Of a DNA stretch of 64,000 nucleotides, positions 47,877 through 58,842 are shown piece by piece. This stretch comes from Begonia masoniana (lineage: Eukaryota; Streptophyta; Magnoliopsida; Cucurbitales; Begoniaceae), in NCBI GenBank assembly GCA_022432975.1, contig CM039505.1, positions 19,023,716-19,087,715 on the forward strand, read 5' to 3'. Position 1 is the stretch's first letter, and each line of letters begins with the position of its first letter. Both the position numbers and the translations under genes were made by a program. The notes beneath the pieces are model-generated. The model was given only the letters and a program-made list of their open reading frames with translations. It made no database searches and was not told the origin of the DNA.

Positions 47877-47886
47877 TGTAACGGCC
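47850..47886. repeat. 37-bp near-perfect palindrome
   Basis: GGCCGTTACAAAAAA, A, GGCGCC, TTTTTTGTAACGGCC: arms of 15 bp around the self-complementary GGCGCC, with one unpaired A. It is formed where two tRNA-like elements meet head to head. Confidence 0.9.
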
Positions 47887-48137
47887 TAGACCCCGTTCCT
47901 GCAGGCCCAAGTCGTGTAGTTCCCACCGATGGGCTGCTGCCACGTGGGTCCCCGTAGGGCGGTACATGTGTACTCACGATCTTCCCTCCCCCTGAAGAGG
48001 GTTTTTGCCTTCCCCCCACTCGAACCCAGGACCTCAGGGACTAGTACCTGGGGTACAAGTGAGGAGTACCACTGAGCTAGCTCCATCGGTGGGAACTGCA
48101 TGACTTGGGCCTGCGGGAATGGGGTCCAGGCCGTTAC
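47877..48137 (-). mobile_element. tRNA-like fold-back element, copy A
   Basis: 261 bp bounded by inverted repeats of about 55 bp, each starting GTAACGGCCT and running to CCCACCGATGG. Between them on the minus strand lies a pol-III-like promoter: A box TAGCTCAGTGGT (48068-48079) and B box GGTTCGAGT (48018-48026), about 42 bases apart, as in tRNA genes. A GGGGGGAAGGCAAAAACCC segment follows. It may be a tRNA-derived SINE captured in a fold-back unit. Confidence 0.6.
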
Positions 48138-49053
48138 AGATTCTCTCCTGAGATATGATATAGCTGAGAAAACTAATTCGATCCAGCCAAAACTCGCACT
48201 TGGAGAACTTTGGGTACAATTGGTGTTGACATAGAATCCTCAGAACTATCCGTAAGTGCTCCTCATGCTCTTCTTTCGTCTTTGAATAGATCAAGATGTC
48301 ATCAATGAAGACGACGAAAAACTTGTCCAGATACTCCTTAAAAACACTGTTCATCAAATCCATAAACGCTGCAGGGGCATTTGTAAGTCCAAAAGACATC
48401 ACAAGAAATTCATAATGCCCATACCTCGTTTGGAAAGCCGTCTTTTGAATATCTTCTCTCCGGACCTTCAACTGATAATAACCTGAGCGTAGGTCAATCA
48501 TCGAAAACACTCTGGCACCCTGCAGTTGGTCAAATAGGTCATCAATCCGGGGCAGTGGATATTTATTCTTCACTGTCAATTTATTCAACTCTCTGTAGTT
48601 GACGCACATCCTGAGAGTTCCGTCCTTCTTCTTAACAAACAGAACTGGCGCACCCCAAGGAGAAAAGCTGGGTCGAATGAACCCCGTGTCTAACAACTTT
48701 TCCAACTGAGACTTCAGCTCCTTTAGTTCAGCAGGTGCTAGTCTGTACGGATTTTTTGATACAGGCCCCGAGCCTGGATAAACATCAATAGTAAACTCGA
48801 TCTCCCTGTCCGGTGGTAATCTGGGAAGATTGTCGAGAAAGATCTCAAAGAATTCTCTAACTACCGAAAGGTCCTTTGGTTTTACCCCGTTGAGCAACTG
48901 ATTATCAATCACTGTAGCCAGAAAAACTGAGCATTCGTCTCTAAACTGCTCTTGAACCTTTATAGAATAGGAAATAGGTGACCCACTCAACCTATTCATT
49001 GCCTGATAAGAAAACTCTCCTTTATCCGGGGGCCGAAAAGTCACTAACCCGGA
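48138..49053 (-). pseudogene. Gypsy reverse transcriptase fragment
   Basis: Conserved blocks appear in order: [74 protein letters not shown] and [12 protein letters not shown] (catalytic FIDD-type motif intact). Right after FLSYIISQE the frame runs into the tRNA-like element, so the connection and RNase H domains are lost. A TGA at about 49050-49060 separates it from the protease. Confidence 0.85.
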
Positions 49054-49430
49054 TCAGCAGTCTATGGTGGCGAAATGGCGTGACAGCCAGTCCATTCCCA
49101 AAATTAGATCGTACCGCTCTATGCCCATAACTATCAACCGGGCATAAATGATGTAATTCCCCACTGAGACGACGTTGCCCTGGAATATACGATCGGACTG
49201 CATATACGCTTCCGAAGGCAGCATCACTCTGTACTCGCACTCTGCTAACTCTGACACTAACCCCAATCTAGACACACATGCAGTTGAAATAAAGGAGTGC
49301 TGTAGCCTCCGTGTCTATCAGTGAGAATACTGCAATACCAGTTATTAAGATAGTGCCTGCTATAACAGAAAGCTGAGCCTCGTCGTCAATATCACCAGGC
49401 TCGATGAAGGCGAAGATCCTCGGCATTACT
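49054..49430 (-). pseudogene. Gypsy aspartic protease fragment
   Basis: Reads from MPRIFAFIEPG to GMDWLSRHFATIDC. The catalytic DSGAT signature is changed to DTEAT, which removes the invariant glycine; the downstream ILGMDWL block is kept. A TAG lies upstream between gag and this segment. Confidence 0.75.
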
Positions 49431-49435
49431 CTCCT

Positions 49436-50297
49436 CTAATCCCTGTCTAGCTGATCTCGACCCGGCTTCGGGCAGTCTTTGACATAATGGCCAACCTCAC
49501 CACACCGATAGCACTTGTTAGTGCCAAGTCTGCAAGCGCCACTGTGTTCTTTCTGGCACTTGGGGCACAGAGGCAGTCGAGTAGTTCCCTGTACTTGTTT
49601 TCCCTTACCCTGATCCTTTCCTCCCTCATAAGGCCTTTTGACGCCTCTTTGCTGTTGTTGCTGTGATTGTTGTCCTCTAGGTTGCCAACCTCGATTCTGA
49701 AATTGAGGCTGGATCTCACGAAAGACGCCCTTAGTAGGCTCCCTTGGCCTAACGCAAGTCAACTATGCAGCCTCGAAGTCCAAAGCCCTCGCTGCAATAT
49801 ATGAATATGGTACATCCAGAATCCCGGATACTATAATGTTCTTCCGAATCTCCGGGTTCAGCCCATCCATAAATTGGTGCACCTTATCTTCATTATCGCT
49901 CACTAGACGCGGCGCAAACCGCGATAAGGCTTCGAACTTCTGAATATACTCTGCAACTGAACCGGTCTGCTTCAGCTGCGTGAATTTCGCTCTTTTTGCC
50001 ACTCTCACCGTACGGCTGAAATACTTATTTTTAGAATACGATCTTAAACCGTTCCCAAGTCATCGTCGTCACATCGGTAGTCGCTTTAATAGAATCCCAC
50101 CAAAATCGGGCATCTAGCGCCAAATGAAAGGCGACGCATGCGACCTTCTCCCCATTGTCAATCTTAGCGTAGCTCAGCATGTCTTCCATTGTCTGAACCC
50201 ACTCCTCAACAAATGAGGGGTCTGAAGACTGTCCATCGAATATCGGAGGCCTAAGTTTCTGAAACCTCTCCATACCGTGATTGTTTGTAACTATCAA
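49436..50297 (-). pseudogene. Gypsy gag with zinc knuckle, broken
   Basis: The retrotransposon gag core (VEEWVQTMEDMLSY, FHLALDARFWWDS, then FTQLKQTGSVAEYIQKFEAL) is split by a one-base shift at about 50020. A TAG at about 49763 precedes the basic, Q-rich tail and the zinc knuckle CYRCGEVGHYVKDC (about 49475-49520). Confidence 0.8.
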
Positions 50298-50581
50298 TTC
50301 TTAAGCCTTCTGATCCTCACGGTTTACCAGTCTCTCAATTTGTTGGGCTTGTCTATCCATATGCTGAGCCTGGCAAACCAGCAAGTCTGTCAATCTATCC
50401 GGGGCTTCATCCCTGGCGTCTCTCGCTCAAACCATTTTATAACTCCTATAAAAGTTAAAACAAATAATCCTAAGAAACGAAAATAAGGAAATAAACTAAA
50501 ATGTACTTACAGTTGAGGAAGGATGTCCGCGTAGTGGCTGTGCAGTTGAGCAGTCTACAGAACCGATTTTAAAACTCGGGG

Positions 50582-50593
50582 GCTCTGATACCA
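50582..50593 (-). promoter_or_regulatory. Primer binding site of gypsy element 1
   Basis: TGGTATCAGAGC on the minus strand, five bases after the presumed LTR end at 50599 (GACGTCACA). Confidence 0.75.
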
Positions 50594-50598
50594 TAACT

Positions 50599-52901
50599 GT
50601 GACGTCCCCTAATACTGTACCCTTAATTTCCCGTATAATTTTTTTTTTTTATAACATTAGTCAAAGTCTAAATTGTTGGAAATCGTTTTAAAAACCTTGA
50701 AAACCAATCAAAGAAAACACATTTAAATAAAAGAAAAACAGTCGGCCAATTGAACCGAGGGCAAAAAATGCAACTGTGCCCAAATTGATTGGCCGATTGG
50801 TCGGTCATTTCAGCCGATCGATCGGCTGTTGCCAAAAATGTGGGGGCGATCGATCGCCCCCATATAAAGCGATCGATCACCAGTCGATTCGATCGCCCCT
50901 TTTTGGGCAATCGGTCAGCTACCTCTCTGGAATTAACCAGAGAGGCGTCTTACATATTGCTGATCGATCGCCCCCCTTGGCAATCGATCGGCAATCTCTC
51001 TGGAATTCGTTCTAGAGAGTTGCCTCAATTCTTTTCTTCCTCTTTCCCCTCTACACTTCACAACTTCCTTCACTCTTCCCTTCAACTCCAACACCAAACA
51101 ACATACAAAAAAACTTTAACATAAACTTACTCACACATCCTTCAATTCGCCCACCACTATAAATACGACTCCAAACGTTTAAAAACGAAGTAAACTTCAT
51201 GAAAACGAACTGCGTGATTCCGTTTGAAAATTAAACAATTTTCCTACGAGATTTAAAAATCACCAAGCAGTTCCAGTAAATTCAGAAGTCATCAAAATAT
51301 TTCCATTAACAACATCGAATCCCAACTAATCCTTACAACAACCTAAATATACTATTTACACATTTTCTACTCAATGTAACCCAAAATACTTACATACGTT
51401 CCCACGGGTAAAAATACGAGTCGACTGCCCAGCGCACTCCCACAGTCACCATTCTTCAACCGACTCATGCATCGGGCAGAGGAATATCATCCTCACCTGT
51501 TTTGAAGTCACCTACACCACATAGATAACCTATGAGCTAAAGGCTCAATAAATCTACGTAAATGCGAATGCGTGCTGTGCATATGTCGTTTGTAAAATCA
51601 TGCAGTTATCGGGATCATTTAGTTGCATAACGGGATGTCACCGAAGTCTACTCTCACCAGATGGAGAGGGCACGTCTGGAGGTTAGACAGCCCTTTCCAT
51701 CTACCGGGGGAAAACATGCTTCACCAACTAGACAGTCACGTCTGAACCCCACCTCGTCGTGACCAGGATTACGTGCATTCGTTTCTTTACATTAATTCAT
51801 TTCTTTTCATAAAACCGTGCAGAAACTCATTTTTTATGCTAATTTGAAAAAAAGTGTGATGCATGTGTATGAACGATGCAATAAACATACAATGAACGAA
51901 AAATAGTAAATAAAACCTAGAACGAGCATTCTATAACAGTAACACCCTAACTACCCGTCCTATCTCCCCAAAACGTTCGGATTCACCAAGACCTCGATCA
52001 ACAACTACTCTCAGGGTGTAGGCCAATCGGCCAAACAAGTCACGAAGACTTACCTCGCGTCCGTAGCACACCGAGCTCCGTCCACGAGCGTTGTTCACCT
52101 AGACCAATTCATAGAAATCGTCATTAACATCGAGCTTAGAACATCAAATTTCGAAGACGGATGAAACTCCTAATTAAAAGAAATTTCCTAAAATTCTATT
52201 CTAATTCATTTTGCATTTTATCGAGCAATTCATGCTCGTGAATTCCTAACCTCCATTAATGGAGTTTTCAAGAATCTCCAACAACCAAAAATCTCAACAA
52301 CCCTCATTAATCCAACTAACTGTCACCAATAATAATAAATACGCCCATTAGAGCCATGATAATGGTAAATCTATCGATTTCAAACCCTAATCCATGTTTT
52401 TGACAAAACCCTAACGAAACCCTAACCGTATAACTTCACGAAAATCAAAATCTAATGTTCGAAAACTATAGAATCTTACCTAGGGCTGTGATTGGAGAAG
52501 AAAACGCGAAGAACAGAAGTCGATCAGAGGAGTGTCAGTCGCCGGAGGAAGAAATCGCGTGAGAGGGAGGAAGGGAAATCGCCGTTGGACGTGATTTTCG
52601 CTGAGAAGAAATCGCCAAGTGATGAGGGAGGGAGAGAAATGTGATTTTTATTAAAATTTGGCTTGTTAAATTACCATATCGCCCCTCTATTTTATTTCTA
52701 TTTGTTTTGTTACTCATTTCGTTATTTAACCATTGATTCGTTTTCTTCAAATTTTTCTTATTTCACCAGAAATTCCAATTTATTACCGAGGCTTTATTAA
52801 AACTTTCCGTTCGCAAAAAAAAAAAAAAACTTAATTTTACATATCTACCAAAATGCCATTGTATATTAGAATAACAAATTCCCGTAAAACTAGGTGTTAC
52901 A
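50599..52901 (-). repeat. 5' LTR of gypsy element 1
   Basis: 2303 bp, from TGTAACACC at 52901 to GACGTCACA at 50599 on the minus strand. It includes the 330-bp segment missing in the partner LTR, rich in GATCGATC palindromes (50760-50990). Confidence 0.8.
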
Positions 52902-52989
52902 AAAATTACCTGTTAAGTTTATAAAAATTGAGATAACAAGATGAAAAGTGAGATAATAAATTCTTGAACATTCATTTGTAGCATCATAA

Positions 52990-54166
52990 AATAGTTTTAA
53001 AAAATCAAGAAATATATTAACTACATCACAACTAGATTTATCAAGATTAATACTCTATGTTTTCTCATTAATAAAAGCACAAATAACTTGTCAATATATT
53101 ATAGTATTTTTCAACATTAAATAAGTCAAATTTCACCTATTATCTATATCGATTTTTAATTTTCTTGGTTTAAGTTAGACAGCTTTACAAAAATATCTAT
53201 ATTCTTGTTGTCTTGAATTATATCCAACGATATAAAAAAATGTGGATCTAATTAATTTAATATGAGGAGAAATGTATGTCATACTATCTTCAACAACTAA
53301 ATTCAAAATATGACATACACATCTCAAAATGAAAAAAAGAATCGTGAGCAGTATCTAATTGAAAATAATTTTTAAAATGAGAAATAGTTGTGCTAAATAT
53401 TCTATCTCTAATAAAATATTTTTGTAATATTGTTATAATATATCTATAAATAGTAATATCAGTGTGAGTATATTCACAATTACGAAATCTTAAATTTTTT
53501 TTATTTAATTGTCAAGAGTCATCAATAAAATGAGAAGTTACAACAACATAGCCTATAACATTACGAGTACTCCATAAATCAAAGGTAATATAAATAAAAT
53601 AAAAATTGAAGGGGCACTTGAAAAAAATAAAATTAATTCATTTTTAATATCATTAAATATTTTAATAATATTATTTCTAGTTATATTTCTAGGAACACGT
53701 TTAAAATTAGAAGTAACATACTCTTTCATAAATTTTTCAAATTCATCACTATCGGTGAATGTTAAAGGCAACTCGCATTGTGCTACAAGTTTTGCTATTA
53801 ATTCTCTCATTTTATTTTATGAATATAAAAAAGTGTTATTACCACTAATATTTAATAATCTTTGTGTACAGTCTCTTACTTGTTCATTTAAGTAACATTT
53901 TTGATAATGCCTACCGAATGTACTAGTTAAACTACCGGAAATATCCGCATAATTTTTAATACAATAGTTGCATTGAGCTCTAGATTCAACTTTTTCATCA
54001 ATTTTATTGTAAAATGTTTCCATATTTGAGATGTCATGTTCTTTTTTTTAGGTGAAGAAGTGAATGTTTGTGTAGATGATTATTCTATAAAAAATGTAGG
54101 GTTTAATTTCCTAATTTCCTCAATATCATCATCAATATTCTCAGTATTATAATCACGTTGATTCAT
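52990..54166 (-). pseudogene. hAT transposase, N-terminal part with BED zinc finger
   Basis: Begins M at 54166 (MNQRDYNTENIDDDIEEIRK); after a stop and a frameshift it continues METFYNKIDEKVES (54023). The BED-type finger shows C-x2-C (CNYC) and later H-x-x-x-x-C (HYQKC). 53810 to about 53550 contains MRELIAKLVAQCELPLTF, FIDDSWQLNKK-type sequence and further matches in changing frames down to about 53000. Frameshifts are numerous. Confidence 0.7.
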
Positions 54167-54183
54167 AATTATTAAAAATAAAT

Positions 54184-56471
54184 TGTAACACCTGACAACT
54201 CCGGACAGGTGAACTTTTTTTAAGGTAAACGGAATTAACTGCCACCTCTGTATTTATGTATTTCTTTGGTTGGAAATTTGGGCGCCAAATCTTAATTAGT
54301 TCTTTTTATAAAAATTAGGTTTGGTGGCAAACTTGTAATTAAGCCTGTCTCATTAAGTGTATAAATAGAAAATGGAAATCCTAAAACCTCATAAAAATCT
54401 CCACCAGCCGACTTTCCTCTCTCAGCTCCCTTCTCTATTCTTCCTCCAGCGATCAACTCCCTTCGGATTTCTTCCGATATTCCAAGCTCAAGATAAGATT
54501 TGGACAATGTGTTTACTGATTAGTCATTTAAGAGTTGATTAGAGATTTAGATTCGGGTGTTCTGAGAAAGTTGAAGTATCATGATAGATATAGCGATTAA
54601 CATAGCATTTATGATTGTTGTAGATAATAAGTAGAAATAATGAACGTTGGTTGAGCCTGGGTAGTTGGTGAATCCGAACGCCATTATCGTTTAGCTGAGA
54701 TTTTTATGCACACTAGGTGACTGATATAATACTCGAATGGAAATGAGTTAGACTTCTAGGATATACACTTTGTTAGAAAACTACCATTCTGGAATATTAG
54801 ACTACTTAGGATTTGTTTTCTTACATTAATACGTGAAATGACTTAGGTGGAAAAAAAGCTCCAAGTGAAGGAAAGACATTGCTAAGGAATCCAGGTAAAT
54901 GAGTGTGTTAAGTTTCTGGCTATTAGAGCTCTACATCACAAGGGTAGTAGGGTGAGTTTGTTTCTGGTATTCAATGATGTTTGGGGAAGATCGTCTGTTT
55001 TAGTAATATTTGGAATAGTGTATGCTCTTTTTTCTGATGAACGACTCCTTCCTTGGTCTCATGTTTTGAGAATGTTTATGTCCATGCATCATGATTTATT
55101 TACCGAGTATACAAAATGTTTTACATGCATACTCCTTTATGAACGAAACAAGAAAACGAAACATATGAAACCTTGATTAAGTGAGGGTTGGGGGCGATAT
55201 TGGCCATGTCACTGTCCAAGGATGGACCATGATTCTTGCCCGTAAGGGCCATGTACACGCACTCTGCCTACCCCCCTTCGGCACAAACTCATCTTTAATC
55301 CATGATATGAAAACGATGAACAAGAATACGATTCCCACAATTTGAAAGTGAATGTGAACACAAGCATGATTCCCGATTTGAGTAAAAGATGTGAACATGA
55401 TTTTATGCAGCATTCACGAGTATTCATGTGTTTGTTACACTCCTTACTAAGCATTAGGCTTCTAGTTTGAACCTTATGATGTAGGTGACGAAACAGCAGG
55501 TGAGGACTTCAGTCTAGTAGGAAATGCTTAGGTCTGGTTGCTGGTTGCTGCTCATGGTGATGATTTGTGGCTGGGAAGTGATTTTTAACCCGCGGAGTGT
55601 TGCTTTCAGTATGATTTAGTAAGATCTATGATATGACTGCATGAATGGGAAATGAATTTCTTTATGTTAACAGATATTTGACTTATTAAGTACGAGTTTA
55701 AGTTTAAGAAGGTTCTAGATTTAAAATTCTTCTCCATGTGATAAGTCTTCCGCTATGAACTTAAGTTAAGGATTACGAGGTCTATATGTATGAGGATTTT
55801 TGGAAAAAAGGAATTAAGTTTTAAGAAGAAGGAAGGAATGATTTGAAGTCTCAACTTGATCAATAATCGGTAGAGGTTAGGTTACTGTTGGGCGGTGGAT
55901 GCTGGATGAATGAGTCATCCGGCTGACGTCATCGGTGGATGTGTTCTGTGAATGTGAGCGGTAGACGTCGTCTGCCGAGTTAATGAAGCCACGTGAGTAA
56001 CACGTGGTCTGACCGGTGGATGTTGAGTGTTACTGTTCACCGGTGGATGTTTTGTGTTTATGATGATCGGTGGATGCTGGATGATTGTGTCATCCGGCTG
56101 ACGTCACCGGAAGATGTCGAGTACTGTTGAGCGGTGGATGTCGCTCAATAGAAATGACCGGTGGATGCTGGGTGATTGAGTCATCTGGCAGACGTCATCG
56201 ATAGATGTGAGATATTACTGTTGAGCGGTGGATGTCGCGCGACAGAATTGACCGGTGGATGTGAACGACAGAGGCTAAATCGATTGTCTGTTGATTCTTC
56301 TCTTTAAATAGATATTTCCCCAAATGATTTTAAATGACTTCAATTTCGATTGGAATTTCTTTAAAAACATATTTATATATACAAAAAAAAAAAAAAAAAA
56401 ATTGGGTTGACATTTTGATTACGAATATGATTATACGGAATTCTCGACCCGTCGGGTTTTAGGTTGTGACA
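54184..56471 (+). mobile_element. Solo LTR (2288 bp) inside the hAT element
   Basis: Starts TGTAACACC, ends TTGTGACA, and is flanked on both sides by TAAAT (54179-54183 and 56472-56476). No gag or pol is present. It separates the hAT coding start (54166) from its promoter-like region. A GGTGGATG repeat array lies at 55880-56275. Confidence 0.9.
55880..56275 (+). repeat. Degenerate GGTGGATG array in the solo LTR
   Basis: (C/A)CGGTGGATG or GCGGTGGATG recurs about ten times at 25-60 bp spacing. A longer composite unit (GGTGGATGCTGG, then GAGTCATC and GGCTGACGTCA) is seen three times, beginning near 55891, 56070 and 56160. Confidence 0.75.
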
Positions 56472-56844
56472 TAAATATTTAAAATAAATTTCAAATAAGA
56501 AATTGATACCACAAATCCATTCGATCTACAATAGTTTGTTGGTGGTGTGAATTTGTGATCACCTCTATGTATACGAAACCTACAAATTCACACAAAAAAT
56601 GTTAAATCATACACAAAAAATTAACAACAATATAAAAATTCATTAAATAAATAAATTGAAGTATATACCTTGTTGAATAAATGGAAAGAATGTGAAAATG
56701 GGTAAGAACAAGAGAGATCGATTGAACATTAAAATTCAAAAATAAGAGAATGAGAGATTGAGAGAAAATTTGTTGAAAAAAATTGAATAGAGAGAAGTAT
56801 ATTTATAGAGGAGGGAAGAGATATGAAGAGTGGAGAGAGTTTTT

Positions 56845-57200
56845 TTTTTTTTTTTTTTTTTTTAATATTTGTAAAGGCGAAGAAACAACTTCTATTTTCT
56901 CTTCTATTTACTACGGCAACGAAGAATCAAATTATCATTATATTAATTCTTTTTTCTACTTCTTCTTCCGAGTGCTTGATAACCCTAAGGGGTTGCAGGT
57001 TTTTTTCTACCAATTGGGGCCCTCACTTCACCACCCCCATGTGGATGGTCTACAAGGTTCATAACTACTCCTCTTACTACAGGACGTTTACCTAGCCGAC
57101 ATTTAGATCTGGCTCTACCCAAACTTTTCTAGTTCACCCTGGCATTCCCCACTTGTCCGATTGTTACTGAGCAATTTTTGGATATCAAACGGACCTCTCC
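56845..57200. other. Unassigned stretch after the hAT remnant
   Basis: Begins with a T run of about 20 (56840-56862). Short open frames are interrupted; they appear to continue beyond the fold-back element at 57201-57386, so this may be one older unit. No family recognised. Confidence 0.3.
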
Positions 57201-57386
57201 TGTAACGACCCCAAACCACCTAGGGCCGTCACGACACTCAACCTAACGTTGAGTTTGACTTTCACATTTTGGACGAGAAATTTTTCGACTTTCTAAAACT
57301 CTGGAACATTTAATAAGGCAAGTGAAAGTCAAACTCAATCTTAGGTTGAGTGTCGTGGCGGCCCTAGGTGGTTTGGGGTCGTTACA
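57201..57386. mobile_element. 186-bp fold-back element
   Basis: The inverted arms of about 65 bp start TGTAACGACCCCAAACCACC and pair along almost their full length around a loop of about 55 bp. The flanks TCTCC (57196-57200) and TCTCT (57387-57391) agree in four of five bases. The terminal TGTAACGACCCC is the same as the start of the intron-14 insertion at 37285. Confidence 0.75.
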
Positions 57387-58834
57387 TCTCTGAAAGGTAA
57401 TTTTAATGTGGCGGATTTCCCCTCTTTTGCAATCAGTTTGGGGGCAAATGCCACCCATGCTGCTATGCAACGGTCTCTTGATCGTTGGTAGGCAGGCCAA
57501 CCCGCGCGAGAAGAGGGCGGGAGCGGTGCTGGCCTGATCCCTGGCGGGCTTGCGAGCTCGGATCACCGAGAGGGCAGTCTGGGTTTAACACGCTACTGTT
57601 GGTCGACATCTTGATGAAAATTTCATTGGAAAGTAAATGGTGGAGAAGATTTTGTCACCACTGTGGTTAAGGACATTAGATGTCTTCCTTTGATGATTCT
57701 CTTTTTCTTTCTGTATGCTTTCTGAAGCTGCATTTAAGGTATATATCAATTTTGAACTTGATTGGTGTAGACGGACATGGATGTATTTTTATCTGGATCG
57801 TGTAATCATGTTTTGAATTTTATTGATATTTTTAGCTTTTTCTTATTTCTAGCTTGCTTGATTCTTGTTTTCATTGAAATTGATTTGTCAAGCTACTTTT
57901 TATAATATTACATTAACTGTGACTATTCATTAATTTTCATTTGTTGTCAATGTAAAATGAATATTACTCAGCTCTCAAGCCTGTGATGTCACATTCCTAA
58001 TTGTAGTCCAATTTTAGTTCAAATTTATTAGAGTTTCCCGTTAGATACATGTTGAGTTATTTTTTTTTTTTTTTTTTAAATATTAAAAAGGTTATAGTTG
58101 TTAACTAACGGAGGAATCCATTTCGTCATAAAAATGTCAGACGGTAAACTTTTATGTCCCATATAAGAATGATATTACGTTTATTTTCTTATTTTATTCT
58201 CTAAACATACTCGTTAACAGGTCAAATTATGATGAACTATTATTGCATTACTTACACTCTAATTGTTATTTTTATTATTTGATACTTTAACAAATATTTT
58301 TAAAAAGTGAAATACTATATTAAAAGCAGCACTATTCTTCCAATGAAAATATGAGAATATAGTGTTATCATTGATGTGTGCGTCAAAGAAAGTTGTATTC
58401 TCACGACCACCTGGCTTTATTTCTACCTTTTTCCCAACCATCCCAGTCTTTCCTTGTCTGGAATATTTTCCACCATTAGAGATAATCAAATCACATCAAC
58501 AATTCCATATAGACTAATCCACTTAGTGTTTTAGATCCCAAGCATGAATCCACGACTGTATTTTGCCAAATAATAGGCAGTAGTTCAGCCTGCACAATTG
58601 ACCAGGCATGATCAGTACATCGACTTCTATCAGCTTTGTCCAAGGCCAACCCGATAAAAAGAGGATTGCCACGACATTCTTGAGAAAAACGCAGCCTTTC
58701 ATCGGACCTTAGATGTGTAAATTAGCTGTTACTCCCAATTTTCAGGGACCACGTGGCAGTCTGGGTTGAAAAGTGTTATTATTTTACAATGATGTATTTT
58801 TTAATGTACAAATATCCTCCTAGATCTTAAATCA
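57387..58834. other. Intergenic stretch with a MITE arm
   Basis: Contains a GC-rich patch at 57480-57600 without a recognisable gene, a T run at 58059-58077 and, at about 58171-58260, sequence like one arm of the fold-back MITE family (GATATTACGTTTATT, then CATACTCGTTAACAGGTCAA). Nothing else is supported. Confidence 0.4.
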
Positions 58835-58842
58835 AATCACAA

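Larger units (their letters stand above)
44315..52901 (-). mobile_element. Ty3/gypsy element 1 (chromodomain-type), inserted in the hAT transposon
   Basis: Minus-strand order: 5' LTR 52901-50599, primer site TGGTATCAGAGC (50582-50593), gag, protease, RT, [RNase H missing, replaced by tRNA-like elements], integrase with chromodomain-like tail, 3' LTR 46261-44315. LTR start TGTAACACC. The sequence AAAAT follows the right end; a matching left copy was not found, probably because the left end was trimmed. Lineage (Tekay/Del-like) is inferred from the integrase tail. Confidence 0.8.
43075..56840 (-). mobile_element. Decayed BED-type hAT transposon, split by later insertions
   Basis: Host-side end at about 43085-43240 carries GAGTCGAGCCGAGTC and CTAACGAGC subterminal repeats typical of this hAT group. 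The transposase C-terminal part is at 43640-44209, its N-terminal part at about 53000-54166, and promoter-like sequence at 56477-56830 with a TATA box (CTATAAATATA, about 56797). The breaks are filled by a gypsy element (about 44315-52901) and a solo LTR (54184-56471). The right terminus and 8-bp duplication were not found. Confidence 0.6.

Noticed and set aside
56385..56400. A run as a poly(A) tail of a LINE or SINE
   Set aside because: It lies inside the solo LTR, with no upstream retroposon sequence or flanking duplication.
57243..57670. Frames of about 60-107 codons around the fold-back element
   Set aside because: They run through the inverted arms and are produced by them; no conserved motif.
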